DNA from: Aquimarina atlantica
GTDB lineage: Bacteria > Bacteroidota > Bacteroidia > Flavobacteriales > Flavobacteriaceae
Assembly (NCBI RefSeq): GCF_000626715.1
Contig: NZ_AQRA01000014.1
Location: forward strand, 1-64,000
DNA length: 64,000 bases
Reading direction: 5' to 3'
This document shows positions 22,115 to 30,530 of the stretch, in pieces (position 1 is the stretch's first letter; each line of letters starts with the position of its first letter). Made by a program: the position numbers and the translations under genes. The notes under the pieces are model-generated. The model was not told the DNA's origin. It worked only from the letters and a program-made list of their open reading frames with translations, and ran no database searches.

Positions 22115-22204
22115 AGTGGCCTCTACATCAAGCTAAAAGGAGAGGTTTGGTTAGAAAGCGAAATAGGCAAGGGTACTACATTCTATTTTACGATTAGCAA
22201 ATAG
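22115..22204 (+). pseudogene. Remnant of a histidine kinase ATPase domain
   Basis: Read from 22115, the frame encodes SGLYIKLKGEVWLESEIG followed by KGTTFYFTISK and a stop at 22202-22204. This is the G2-box end of a HATPase_c domain (GxxxxxESxxGxGTTFxFxI), that is, the last 29 residues of a sensor histidine kinase. No upstream part is present: the frame closes just before, and the secreted-protein terminator abuts it. It is therefore a gene scrap left by a deletion or rearrangement. Confidence 0.5.
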
Positions 22205-22363
22205 ATAATCCATTAAAAAAATGGGGCATGTTTAGGTCATTAGTAGGTAAAATAGTAGTACAAATCATCGTGATTTCCTTTAATCAGATCTATGCTATCT
22301 ATTAAGATATTCTTAACAAAGAGAACCTGCACAACACTTATTTAACTTTATAAGCCCTCCAAA

Positions 22364-22640
22364 CCCACTTGTTATAGTGGGAGGGGAGACTTATATAAGT
22401 ACCCTGTCTAATAGTTCATGTCAAGTAGGGGTACTTAGTGTAGTAGGGGTGTTATGGTAAATACCTGGCTAGGGGGTACTTCAAATGTAGGGAGGGGGTA
22501 CTTCAAACAGAGGTAGCACCTGTGTCGAACAGAAGTGTGCCCTGTGTTTAACACAGGGCACACTAGTCTTTGTACTGGGGGGGAGAGTAGTTCTCAAGTA
22601 GGGAGGGGGTACTTGCGAAGTACCCTTTAGGGTATCATAA
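22364..22640. repeat. G-rich repeat and hairpin patch
   Basis: A GC-rich, strand-asymmetric patch with many runs of 3-7 G. AGGGGGTACTTCAAA occurs at 22471-22485 and 22493-22507. The 17-mer GTAGGGAGGGGGTACTT occurs at 22487-22503 and 22598-22614. Inverted repeats include CCCACT/AGTGGG at 22364-22381, the 13-bp hairpin at 22535-22563 and GGGTACTT/AAGTACCC at 22607-22625. No gene is convincing on either strand. It lies between the kinase remnant and the minus-strand aminotransferase gene. Confidence 0.5.
22535..22563. repeat. Perfect 13-bp hairpin
   Basis: Arms GTGTGCCCTGTGT (22535-22547) and ACACAGGGCACAC (22551-22563) are exactly complementary around TTA. No T-run follows on either strand, so it is not an ordinary terminator. 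Confidence 0.5.
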
Positions 22641-22743
22641 CATGTTAATTTTTTAACAAATAAGGCGTGTTTACAACTAGAAAGAACATGATTTAAAAAC
22701 ACATTTAGAGTATGATCCAAAAAAACAGAAAGGCAAGAAATGG

Positions 22744-23895
22744 TTATAACCATTTCTTGCCTTTCATTTTATCAAATAAAAAACTTATGTCATCCTCAGA
22801 TCCCATAGTTACTCGTGCCCAATTCGATTTTGTTGGCCAACCCCCGGCAAGTAAAATTTTATTTTTTAACATAAGCTCTTTGTAAGCTTTAAAATTTTTA
22901 ACATCAAAATATACGAAGTTGGCTTCACTACTAATGTAATTGAAGCCAAGTTTTTCAAGCTCATTGCAAAATGCATTTCGTATTTTGATATTGTTATTCT
23001 TTGATGTTTCTAAGAAGGCATCATCTTTTAGTGAAGTAATTGCAGATGCAACACTAAGTGAATTAGGCATGTTACCCGGAAACCCTAAAGTGAATTTTTT
23101 CTCCATTTCTGCTATAAGCGATTCTGGCCCTAACATAAAACCAATTCGCAAACCTGCTAAACCGTATATCTTAGAGAAAGTACGAGTAACAAGAACATTT
23201 TTTCCTTCTGCAATCAGAGGTGCCATTGACTTATTTCGCCAGGAATTCATAAAATGAATATATGCTTCATCAACAAGTACAGTAGTCTTATCTGATACAA
23301 GTCTGCAAAACGATTTTAATTTTTCGGTCTCTATGATAGTCCCCGTAGGGTTATTAGGATTACAGAGTGTTAAAAGGCTGGTTTCAGCACTAATTCTGGA
23401 CTCCATTTCTGTTAAATTCATTTTGAAATCCGAATCTACTTCAACTGGTGTAACTTTTGCCCCAATCTTTCTGGCAAAAAGTCCAATTACATCAAATGTT
23501 GGGCTGGGCACAATTATGTGTTCCCCTTTACTTCCAAAATGAGTCGCAGTCCATATCAACGGCTCAAAAGATCCATGGCCCAGTAGCACATTCTCGGGCT
23601 TCAGACCCTCTTGCTTTGCTATCAATTGTTTTAAGGCTTTTGCATCATATTCATAAAAAGTAGAGTATCGATTGCTACGAAATATAACTTCCTTAATTAT
23701 ATGTTCTACATTTTTACTCGGACCAAGATGGTTTTCATTGTAAAGTAATCTTCTTACATCACTTTTGTTAGTATTGTGATCTTTTCTATAATGATCTTCA
23801 TTATTTTCAGCAAAAGCATTCAAAGGAAATAGACTTAAACCTGCAGATGTTGCCAAAGAATTTTTTAACCATTGTCTTCTATTTATTGTATCCAT
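22744..23895 (-). CDS. Tat-exported class I/II aminotransferase, HisC-like
   Basis: 383 residues. The N-terminus carries NRRQWLKNS, a twin-arginine-type signal, followed by a hydrophobic stretch and an AFA cut site near residue 29. The rest is a fold-type I PLP enzyme closest in look to histidinol-phosphate aminotransferase: NPNNPTG substrate/PLP loop, DEAYIHF, and the Schiff-base lysine K242 in TFSKIYGLAGLRIGF. HisC itself is cytoplasmic, so an exported copy suggests a different role, such as amino-acid or phosphonate-type substrate turnover in the periplasm; this is speculative. It stands upstream of, and on the same strand as, the G-rich patch. A membrane AraC regulator gene is encoded immediately upstream on the same strand. 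Confidence 0.5.
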   Translation of the reverse strand: MDTINRRQWLKNSLATSAGLSLFPLNAFAENNEDHYRKDHNTNKSDVRRLLYNENHLGPSKNVEHIIKEVIFRSNRYSTFYEYDAKALKQLIAKQEGLKPENVLLGHGSFEPLIWTATHFGSKGEHIIVPSPTFDVIGLFARKIGAKVTPVEVDSDFKMNLTEMESRISAETSLLTLCNPNNPTGTIIETEKLKSFCRLVSDKTTVLVDEAYIHFMNSWRNKSMAPLIAEGKNVLVTRTFSKIYGLAGLRIGFMLGPESLIAEMEKKFTLGFPGNMPNSLSVASAITSLKDDAFLETSKNNNIKIRNAFCNELEKLGFNYISSEANFVYFDVKNFKAYKELMLKNKILLAGGWPTKSNWARVTMGSEDDISFLFDKMKGKKWL

Positions 23896-23982
23896 AATTT
23901 TTAAAGTTTTTTCTAAATCAACTAAAAATTAGGCGTACTGTCTATCGAATTCATGAATCCAATAGAGATTTAATAGTAAATA

Positions 23983-25008
23983 TTAAGAAACTATTCGGGT
24001 AATATTTTTTAATCGATATTCAGATGGGGTAGATTTTGTAAATGACTTGAATGCTACATTAAAAGAAGAAAGACTGTTGAAACCTGAATCTAAGGCAATA
24101 GCTAAGATTTTTGTATCCGGATGGCTGGTACTTAGGAACTCCTTTGCCTTTTTTATTCTATATTCATTGATGAAACTTGAAAAATTCTTGTCGGCGTGTT
24201 TATTTATGATCATAGAAATATCTTTGGGAGATAAATTAAGTCGGGGAGATAAGGATGCTAATTTTAAATTAGGATCTAAATAAAGATCATTTTCCTCTAT
24301 TAACTTTCTGATCCGGTTTAAGTGAATCTCACCATCTTCTATGGTAATATTAGAATTAAGATATTTTTCTTTATAGGTATTATCAAATATTCCTTTTCTA
24401 TCGAAAGCTAAAAAAAGGATGATAAACATTAGAATAGAGAAAGCAACTACACCTGCAGAGTAGACAGGAATTAGATTCATGAATATTAAAGCATAAACTA
24501 TCCATACCAGACAAAGCGCAGACACCAATAGAATGTACCATTCTTTTACTTTTTTGTTAACTGTAATTTGTTGTTTCTGAGAGATAAACAAACTTGCTAT
24601 CACATATGAAAAAGAATGTACTAAAATGAAACTATAACTTAATTTCCAAAAAGCACTATTAATGTCATTAGGGATAACGTTACAAAAAATTGCATAAATA
24701 GAACATGGGATAAAATGAAATAGTACTGATCTTAATTGAGGCTTTGTTTTTATGAAGAGTGAACGCCCATAGATATATAATAAGGGACCTACTGCTAAAT
24801 TGGCTGCCAACCCCAGGTTCTTAATAAAAACAGGAAGTTCTATATAGTTATAAAAAACGGATTTGGTGATCCTTAACGTTAGCGCTATAAGTAATATTCC
24901 TAATATTGTGTTCTGTACTTTTTTAAGTCTAAGTAAATAAATTCCAAAAAATAAACTTATTCCAAGTCCAATACCACTTATGATTGCTATTAATAATTTG
25001 ATTATCAT
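23983..25008 (-). CDS. Membrane-anchored AraC-family transcriptional regulator
   Basis: About 341 residues. The N-terminal 200 residues contain roughly six to seven hydrophobic helices (for example LLIAIISGIGLGISLFFGIY). The C-terminal 100 residues form an AraC/XylS HTH pair (ISMIINKHADKNFSSFINEY, LAIALDSGFNSLSSFNVAFK, SPSEYR). This architecture is common in Flavobacteria. The longest frame begins with TTG at 25017; the ATG at 25008 gives a cleaner start (MIIKLLIAI). It presumably senses a membrane or periplasmic signal; the aminotransferase gene 88 bp downstream is a plausible target or operon partner. Confidence 0.5.
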   Translation of the reverse strand: MIIKLLIAIISGIGLGISLFFGIYLLRLKKVQNTILGILLIALTLRITKSVFYNYIELPVFIKNLGLAANLAVGPLLYIYGRSLFIKTKPQLRSVLFHFIPCSIYAIFCNVIPNDINSAFWKLSYSFILVHSFSYVIASLFISQKQQITVNKKVKEWYILLVSALCLVWIVYALIFMNLIPVYSAGVVAFSILMFIILFLAFDRKGIFDNTYKEKYLNSNITIEDGEIHLNRIRKLIEENDLYLDPNLKLASLSPRLNLSPKDISMIINKHADKNFSSFINEYRIKKAKEFLSTSHPDTKILAIALDSGFNSLSSFNVAFKSFTKSTPSEYRLKNITRIVS

Positions 25009-25017
25009 ATTTTTCAA

Positions 25018-25606
25018 AAGCTACCCTTAAAGATAAAATTATCAAGCTACAAAAATTGAATTTCACCACTATTTTTTACTTTTTGTTAACTATTTGTAAT
25101 AAGTAAAGTTTTTTAAGTAATTGATTGTCAGGTTTATTGTTGCTTAAATAATGTCAGGTTAATGTTCTATATAATATGAAATTTTGAAAAAATAGTTGTA
25201 CAAAAAAGTTTTGGTGTTACTTTTTTATTACATTTGATATTATCAATAATGAGTTTGTACAATCAAACACATTGCCTAAACAAAATGGAATCTTTTTTCA
25301 GATTCGGGCTTAGGAGAATAAAGAAGTCTACTCCAAAAGCTGCCCTAGGGATAGGGAACCGAATTCTCAGGCTGACTTCTAAAAAGTATACGATTGCTCT
25401 TCAATTCTTTGAACGGATAAAATTCGTTCCTCACACTATATCAATTATTCGGATATGAGAATAGATTGATCCGAATGGCTTAGCCATTTGTCTTATCAAT
25501 TTATAATTTTTTAAATCTCGTATTATGAAATGATCCATAGGACTTTCAGGCTGTATACGTCTGTGTTTTTATTGGTGAATTTCATCTGTAAAACAAAACC
25601 GAATAG
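25018..25606 (+). promoter_or_regulatory. Long intergenic leader with clustered hairpins before the polyamine operon
   Basis: 589 bp with no convincing gene. A possible promoter is TTG at 25211-25213 and TAcaTTTG at 25229-25236 (short 15-bp spacer, weak call), giving a leader of about 360 nt. From about 25285 to 25500 the sequence is richer in GC and in self-complementarity: GAATCT/AGATTC (25288-25305), an extended pairing of GGCTT-A-GGAG with CTCC and AAGC (25307-25340), CCCTA/TAGGG (25343-25356), ATTCGGAT/ATCCGAAT (25447-25476), and ATGGC/GCCAT (25475-25487). It may be a cis-regulatory RNA or a small RNA gene. I could not match it to a known riboswitch by eye. Confidence 0.5.
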
Positions 25607-27064
25607 ATGAAAACTAAATATATCGATCTTATCGACCAAACCTTTTATTTTCCCCAAGAAGAATTTAGTTTGGAAAATAACCAGTTACAATTTCATGGCA
25701 TCAACTTAATGGCATTGATAGCTCAGTATGGAGCACCTTTAAAATTTACCTACCTCCCTAAAATATCTGAAAATATTAATAAAGCCAAAACGTGGTTCGA
25801 CAACGCCATTAAAGCAAATAACTATGCAGGTACTTATAACTATTGTTATTGTACCAAAAGCTCTCATTTTCAGCATGTATTAAATGAAGCATTAAAAAAT
25901 GATATACATATCGAAACGTCTTCTGCCTTTGATATGGATATCGTTGAAAATCTAAAAGCTCAGGGTAAAATTAATGACGATACTTATGTGATCTGTAATG
26001 GTTTTAAAAGAGATCAATACATCCAAAATATTGCCCGATTAATTAACTATGGGCATCAAAAGTGTATTCCTATTATTGATAACTATGAAGAATTATCGTT
26101 ATTAAGCGACACAATTGATGGTAAATTTCAAGTAGGTATTCGTATAGCTTCAGAAGAAGAACCAAAGTTTGAGTTTTATACCTCTCGTTTAGGAATCGGA
26201 TATCGTAATATTGTTCCTTTTTATAATAATCAAATTAAAGAAAATTCCAAGGTAGAGTTAAAGATGCTGCATTTCTTTATCAATACAGGTATTCGTGATA
26301 CTGCCTATTATTGGAATGAACTCTTAAAATGTTTAAAGGTTTATATCAACCTAAAGAAAATATGTCCATCTCTGGATAGCTTAAATATCGGTGGTGGTTT
26401 CCCAATTAAAAACTCATTAGCATTCAATTATGACTATGAGTATATGATTAATGAGATTGTAAACCAAATCCAAATTGCCTGTGAAGAAGCTCAGGTAGAT
26501 GTCCCTAATATATTCACAGAATTTGGAAGCTTTACCGTAGGTGAAAGTGGAGGAGCTATTTATGAAGTATTGTATCAAAAACAACAAAATGACCGTGAAA
26601 AATGGAATATGATCAACTCTTCTTTTATTACTACTCTTCCTGATACCTGGGCCATCAACAAACGATTTATAATGCTGGCGGTGAATAGATGGGATGATGA
26701 ATATGAGCGTGTATTACTTGGCGGTCTTACTTGCGATAGCGATGATTATTATAATTCTGAGCAACATATGAATGCCATTTATCTACCCAAGTATAAAAAA
26801 GAAAAACCATTATATATCGGATTTTTTAATACAGGCGCCTATCAGGAAACCATCGGAGGATTTGGTGGATTACAACATTGCCTTATACCACAACCTAAGC
26901 ATATTATTATTGATAGAGATAAAGAAGGTAATTTGATTACTTCTGTTTTTTCAGAACAACAAACCTCAGAACAATTGCTATCGATTCTGGGATACCGAAA
27001 ACAATACCCAGAGATTATGAAATCTTTTGAGAGTAATGAACAAGAGTTAATAACCATTTTATAA
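25607..27064 (+). CDS. speA: Arginine decarboxylase, alanine-racemase-fold PLP enzyme
   Basis: 485 residues, group IV (ODC/DapDC-like) decarboxylase. A PLP lysine is predicted at K84 in CYCTKSSHF, the glycine-rich phosphate loop is GGGFP (262-266), and TEFGSFTVGESGG lies in the active-site region. Flavobacterial proteins of this type are generally called arginine decarboxylase, which makes agmatine from arginine. The immediate downstream agmatinase fits that assignment well. It is shorter than E. coli SpeA (about 630 residues), so a related specificity (for example carboxyspermidine-type substrates) is not excluded. It is the first gene of a tightly spaced plus-strand cluster and is preceded by a long structured-looking leader. 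Confidence 0.5.
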   Translation: MKTKYIDLIDQTFYFPQEEFSLENNQLQFHGINLMALIAQYGAPLKFTYLPKISENINKAKTWFDNAIKANNYAGTYNYCYCTKSSHFQHVLNEALKNDIHIETSSAFDMDIVENLKAQGKINDDTYVICNGFKRDQYIQNIARLINYGHQKCIPIIDNYEELSLLSDTIDGKFQVGIRIASEEEPKFEFYTSRLGIGYRNIVPFYNNQIKENSKVELKMLHFFINTGIRDTAYYWNELLKCLKVYINLKKICPSLDSLNIGGGFPIKNSLAFNYDYEYMINEIVNQIQIACEEAQVDVPNIFTEFGSFTVGESGGAIYEVLYQKQQNDREKWNMINSSFITTLPDTWAINKRFIMLAVNRWDDEYERVLLGGLTCDSDDYYNSEQHMNAIYLPKYKKEKPLYIGFFNTGAYQETIGGFGGLQHCLIPQPKHIIIDRDKEGNLITSVFSEQQTSEQLLSILGYRKQYPEIMKSFESNEQELITIL

Positions 27065-27086
27065 AACAACATTTAATTTTTTCGAA

Positions 27087-28028
27087 ATGAAAAATAAAAC
27101 CTATGCAGGGATACCTGAAGAATATGGAAAATTGGAAACCGCTAAGATCGTTTTAATACCAGTTCCTTATGACAGAACAAGTACTTGGCAAAAAGGAGCT
27201 GATAAGGGACCTGAGGCTTTTTTAGAAGCTTCAGAAAATATGGAATTGTATGATATAGAAACAGACTCAGAGGTATATAAAAATGGGATTTATCTTGCCG
27301 AACCAGTGACTGTAGACGCAACTCCCGAGGCAATGGTAGATGCTGTTCATCAAGAAACTAAAAGATTTATAAAAAAGAAAAAGTTTGTAACTGTTTTTGG
27401 GGGCGAGCATTCGGTGTCAATTGGTACCATTAGAGCTTTTAATGAAGTTTTTGATAACCTAACGGTATTGCATATAGATGCTCACGCCGATTTAAGAAAA
27501 TCGTATGAAGGTAGTAGCTGCAATCATGCTTGTGCAATGTATGAAGCGAGTCAAAATACCAATTTAATTCAAGTCGGGATTCGTTCTATGGATATACAGG
27601 AAAAACCTGTAATGGATTATGACAAGGTTTATTTTGCTCATGAAATGGCAATAGATGATAACTGGATGGATTCGGTTATTGAGCAAATGACAGATAATGT
27701 ATTTATTACGTTTGACTTAGATGCTTTAGATCCTTCAATTTTACCAAGTACAGGAACACCAGAACCAGGTGGTCTGTTTTGGTATGAAACTTTAGACTTT
27801 TTAAAGCTGGTATTTAATGAGAAAAATGTGGTTGGTTTTGATATTGTTGAATTATGCCCTAATAAAAATGATAAATCTTCTGATTTTCTTGCGGCTAAAT
27901 TATACTACAAGATGTTAAGTTATAAGTTTCAGGACAATACAGAGGAGTTGGAAGATGAATATAACATTATAGAAAACGAAACTTTAAAAAAATTCAAATC
28001 TAATTACGAAGAATACGATGAAAGGTAA
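27087..28028 (+). CDS. speB: Agmatinase (ureohydrolase family)
   Basis: 313 residues, the usual agmatinase length. Mn2+ ligands of the arginase/agmatinase family are all visible: H108 in GGEHS, D131, H133 and D135 in HIDAHAD, and D210 and D212 in TFDLDALDPS. It would hydrolyse agmatine to putrescine and urea in the cytoplasm, directly after the arginine decarboxylase step encoded 22 bp upstream. Its 3' end overlaps the next gene by 11 bases, indicating translational coupling. Confidence 0.5.
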   Translation: MKNKTYAGIPEEYGKLETAKIVLIPVPYDRTSTWQKGADKGPEAFLEASENMELYDIETDSEVYKNGIYLAEPVTVDATPEAMVDAVHQETKRFIKKKKFVTVFGGEHSVSIGTIRAFNEVFDNLTVLHIDAHADLRKSYEGSSCNHACAMYEASQNTNLIQVGIRSMDIQEKPVMDYDKVYFAHEMAIDDNWMDSVIEQMTDNVFITFDLDALDPSILPSTGTPEPGGLFWYETLDFLKLVFNEKNVVGFDIVELCPNKNDKSSDFLAAKLYYKMLSYKFQDNTEELEDEYNIIENETLKKFKSNYEEYDER

Positions 28029-28992
28029 AGGTGAAATTTCAAAATTTATAGAAAAGTATTTTCTTCATTTCAATGCAGCTACACTTGTTGATGCGGCAAA
28101 AGCATATGAATCTCAATTAGCAAATGGTGGGAAAATGTTGGTTTCCCTTGCAGGTGCAATGAGTACAGCAGAACTCGGAAAAATCTTTGCCGAAATGATT
28201 CGTCAAGATAAAATACATATTATTTCCTGTACTGGTGCCAATCTCGAAGAAGATATTATGAATCTGGTAGCGCACAGTCATTATAAAAGAGTACCTAATT
28301 ATAGAGATTTAACCCCCCAACAAGAGTGGGAATTATTAGAAAAAGGATTAAATCGGGTAACCGATACATGTATTCCAGAGGAAGAAGCTTTTAGAAGGTT
28401 ACAAAAACACATTTTCAAAATCTGGAAAGATGCCGAAGAAGCCGAAGAACGTTATTTCCCACATGAGTTTATGTATAAACTATTGCTATCAGGAGTTCTT
28501 GAAGAATACTATGAGATTGATATTAAAGATTCGTGGATGTATGCAGCTGCTCAAGCAAATTTGCCAATGGTAGTCCCTGGCTGGGAAGATAGTACAATGG
28601 GAAACATTTTTGCAAGCTACGTAATGAAAGGAGAGCTTAAGGCGAGTACAATGAAATCGGGTATCGAGTATATGACTTTTTTAGCTGACTGGTATACTGA
28701 AAATTCTGAAAAAGGTATAGGGTTCTTTCAAATTGGAGGTGGTATTGCCGGTGACTTTCCTATTTGCGTTGTTCCAATGCTGTATCAGGATTTAGAGAGA
28801 ACAGATACTCCTTTTTGGAATTATTTCTGCCAAATAAGTGACTCTACTACAAGTTATGGATCTTATTCTGGCGCAGTGCCTAATGAAAAGATTACCTGGG
28901 GTAAATTGGATATAGATACTCCCAAGTTTGTTATAGAAAGCGATGCAACCATTGTAGCTCCATTAGTATTTGGCTACTTATTAGATATGTAA
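28018..28992 (+). CDS. Deoxyhypusine synthase-family enzyme
   Basis: 324 residues. Deoxyhypusine-synthase hallmarks are visible: an NAD-binding SLAGAMSTAELG segment, GANLEEDI (equivalent to GGVEEDL), and the catalytic-type lysine K296 in TWGKLDID. Eukaryotic and archaeal enzymes transfer the aminobutyl group of spermidine to a lysine of eIF5A. Bacteria lack eIF5A, and several bacterial homologues are known to make homospermidine or related polyamines instead. The position after speA and speB therefore argues for a polyamine product, with protein modification as the alternative. The start ATG overlaps the agmatinase end by 11 bases. Confidence 0.5.
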   Translation: MKGKGEISKFIEKYFLHFNAATLVDAAKAYESQLANGGKMLVSLAGAMSTAELGKIFAEMIRQDKIHIISCTGANLEEDIMNLVAHSHYKRVPNYRDLTPQQEWELLEKGLNRVTDTCIPEEEAFRRLQKHIFKIWKDAEEAEERYFPHEFMYKLLLSGVLEEYYEIDIKDSWMYAAAQANLPMVVPGWEDSTMGNIFASYVMKGELKASTMKSGIEYMTFLADWYTENSEKGIGFFQIGGGIAGDFPICVVPMLYQDLERTDTPFWNYFCQISDSTTSYGSYSGAVPNEKITWGKLDIDTPKFVIESDATIVAPLVFGYLLDM

Positions 28993-28995
28993 AAA

Positions 28996-29301
28996 ATGAA
29001 AACACGACGAAACTCAAATTTGAAAAAAATTATTGTTGATTATAAAAAGCTTAACAACGATATTCTTGATCTCCTGGTGACTAAATATCCTGATGGATAC
29101 GAAGATGAACATATTATCAAGTTCAAAAATGCTAAAAATGAAATCGTTGAATGTGTCGAAGTAGAAACTGAAGATACATTATATCTTGTAAAAGTAAGCA
29201 AACGTCTCGTTACAGCTATGGAAGATTTTGACGAAACGAACGATAGCAAGATTGAAAGAGAACAGGATCTCCCAGGTGAACCAGAAATTGATGAAGATTA
29301 A
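28996..29301 (+). CDS. Small acidic protein of unknown function
   Basis: 101 residues, charged throughout, with a basic N-terminus (KTRRNSNLKK) and a very acidic C-terminus (PGEPEIDED). No signal peptide or membrane segment. I recognise no family. It starts 3 bp after the deoxyhypusine-synthase-like gene and ends 11 bp before the VOC gene, so it is a genuine operon member. Confidence 0.5.
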   Translation: MKTRRNSNLKKIIVDYKKLNNDILDLLVTKYPDGYEDEHIIKFKNAKNEIVECVEVETEDTLYLVKVSKRLVTAMEDFDETNDSKIEREQDLPGEPEIDED

Positions 29302-29312
29302 AATTTAAAAAA

Positions 29313-29729
29313 ATGAGAAAAGCAGAATTTCATCTTGCTCTTCCATGCGAAGATCTCGATAAAGTAAAGGATTTTTATGTAAATATTCTTGGCGCAGAAT
29401 TAGGTAGAAGCACGGATACTTGGATCGATATTAATCTATATCAGAACCAAATTACTTTTACCAGATCAGGTAGTTTTAACTTTGATTTTAAAAATTATAG
29501 ATTGGGAGATAAGATTCTGCCATCCTTTCATTTTGGAGTAATTATCGATGTAGAATTATGGGGTGTATTGTATGCTAAACTCTTCAAAATGGATCTTGAG
29601 GTTACTACAGAAGCAGTATTTATGGAGAAAAAAGTTGGGGAACACTTGTCTTTTTTTATTAAGGACCCTAATGGATATATGGTAGAGTTTAAAAGCTTTA
29701 AAGATCACGGAGAGATATTTACCGTGTAG
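29313..29729 (+). CDS. VOC (glyoxalase/bleomycin-resistance) family protein
   Basis: 138 residues. It shows the paired beta-alpha-beta-beta-beta layout of the vicinal oxygen chelate fold: FHLALPCEDLDKVKDFYVNI at the start, then FHFGVIID, then FIKDPNGYMVEFKSF at the end. The first His and the final Glu (H6, E127 region) are candidate metal ligands. Substrate is unknown. It sits mid-cluster with gaps of 11 and 4 bp. Confidence 0.5.
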   Translation: MRKAEFHLALPCEDLDKVKDFYVNILGAELGRSTDTWIDINLYQNQITFTRSGSFNFDFKNYRLGDKILPSFHFGVIIDVELWGVLYAKLFKMDLEVTTEAVFMEKKVGEHLSFFIKDPNGYMVEFKSFKDHGEIFTV

Positions 29730-29733
29730 GGAA

Positions 29734-30513
29734 ATGACAAAGGAGGTATATGCCGTACAAATTGCTGATGCAATTTCTATCAAAAATTGTAAAAACAATT
29801 TCGAAGAGGAGTTATTATTTCATGATAGTGATGAATTGTTTTATGAACGATTTCAGGGACAATATATTTATATTTTTAAATATGGAGTAGTTTGTTTTTA
29901 TAACATAAATAGAGATGAAATAGAACAAATTTGTAATGAAATATTGATGTACGCTAAGAATATTGTTATGACAGATATTTCAGAGAATGTTAATATTGTT
30001 CTGGGGAAAACTACCAATAAAGTATCTTTTGGAACTATTACGTTAAGGGAGTTTGATGTAGAATCTTTACGGTTAGTAATGCTTAATACTTCACAATCGG
30101 TGGCACTAGACAATTATACTAATATTTCAGAACAGATTTTGGAAGATACTAAATCCCATACTTCCTATCTTGAAGAAAATGGGAGGTTAGATATTAGTGG
30201 TAAAAAACTAAAGAAGTATATCGGACGAGTACTAAACATCAAGAATAAAATTTCGGAAAACCTTTACATCTTTGACTCTCCTGATATTACCTGGGATGAT
30301 GAAAATTTAAATAAATTAAATCAAGATCTTAAACGAATATTTGATTTAAAAGATCGCTATCGTAGCGTTCATGATCAGGTAGAAATCATTAAAGAAAACC
30401 TGGAACTTTTTAAAGACATCATGTTTCATAAAGAAAGTAGTAAACTAGAATGGATTATTATCATTCTAATTCTGGTAGAAGTGATGGATCTTTTTATTCA
30501 AAAATTAACATAA
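29734..30513 (+). CDS. RMND1/YagE (DUF155) family membrane protein
   Basis: 259 residues. The central section (FKYGVVCFYNI, FGTITLREFDVESLRLVM, ALDNYTNISEQIL) followed by a helical stretch (LKRIFDLKDRYRSVHDQVEI) and a single C-terminal transmembrane helix (WIIIILILVEVMDLFI) is the standard DUF155/RMND1/Sif2 architecture. Eukaryotic RMND1 supports mitochondrial translation; bacterial roles are not settled. It starts 4 bp after the VOC gene. Confidence 0.5.
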   Translation: MTKEVYAVQIADAISIKNCKNNFEEELLFHDSDELFYERFQGQYIYIFKYGVVCFYNINRDEIEQICNEILMYAKNIVMTDISENVNIVLGKTTNKVSFGTITLREFDVESLRLVMLNTSQSVALDNYTNISEQILEDTKSHTSYLEENGRLDISGKKLKKYIGRVLNIKNKISENLYIFDSPDITWDDENLNKLNQDLKRIFDLKDRYRSVHDQVEIIKENLELFKDIMFHKESSKLEWIIIILILVEVMDLFIQKLT

Positions 30514-30530
30514 TAAAGAAAACCAATTAA

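Noticed and set aside
22471-22614. CRISPR-like array
   Set aside because: The repeats are only 15-17 bases, unevenly spaced, with no cas genes nearby.
22481-22753. 90-codon minus-strand frame
   Set aside because: Its sequence is the translation of the G-rich repeats (VPPPY repeated) and it overlaps the aminotransferase 3' end.
25285-25400. Known riboswitch (guanidine-I, SAM or TPP type) before speA
   Set aside because: I looked for the conserved core motifs of these classes and did not find them; only generic hairpins are supported.
25234-25458. 74-codon plus-strand frame in the speA leader
   Set aside because: It coincides with the hairpin-rich leader, has no credible ribosome-binding site and an odd Lys/Arg/Ile-rich composition.
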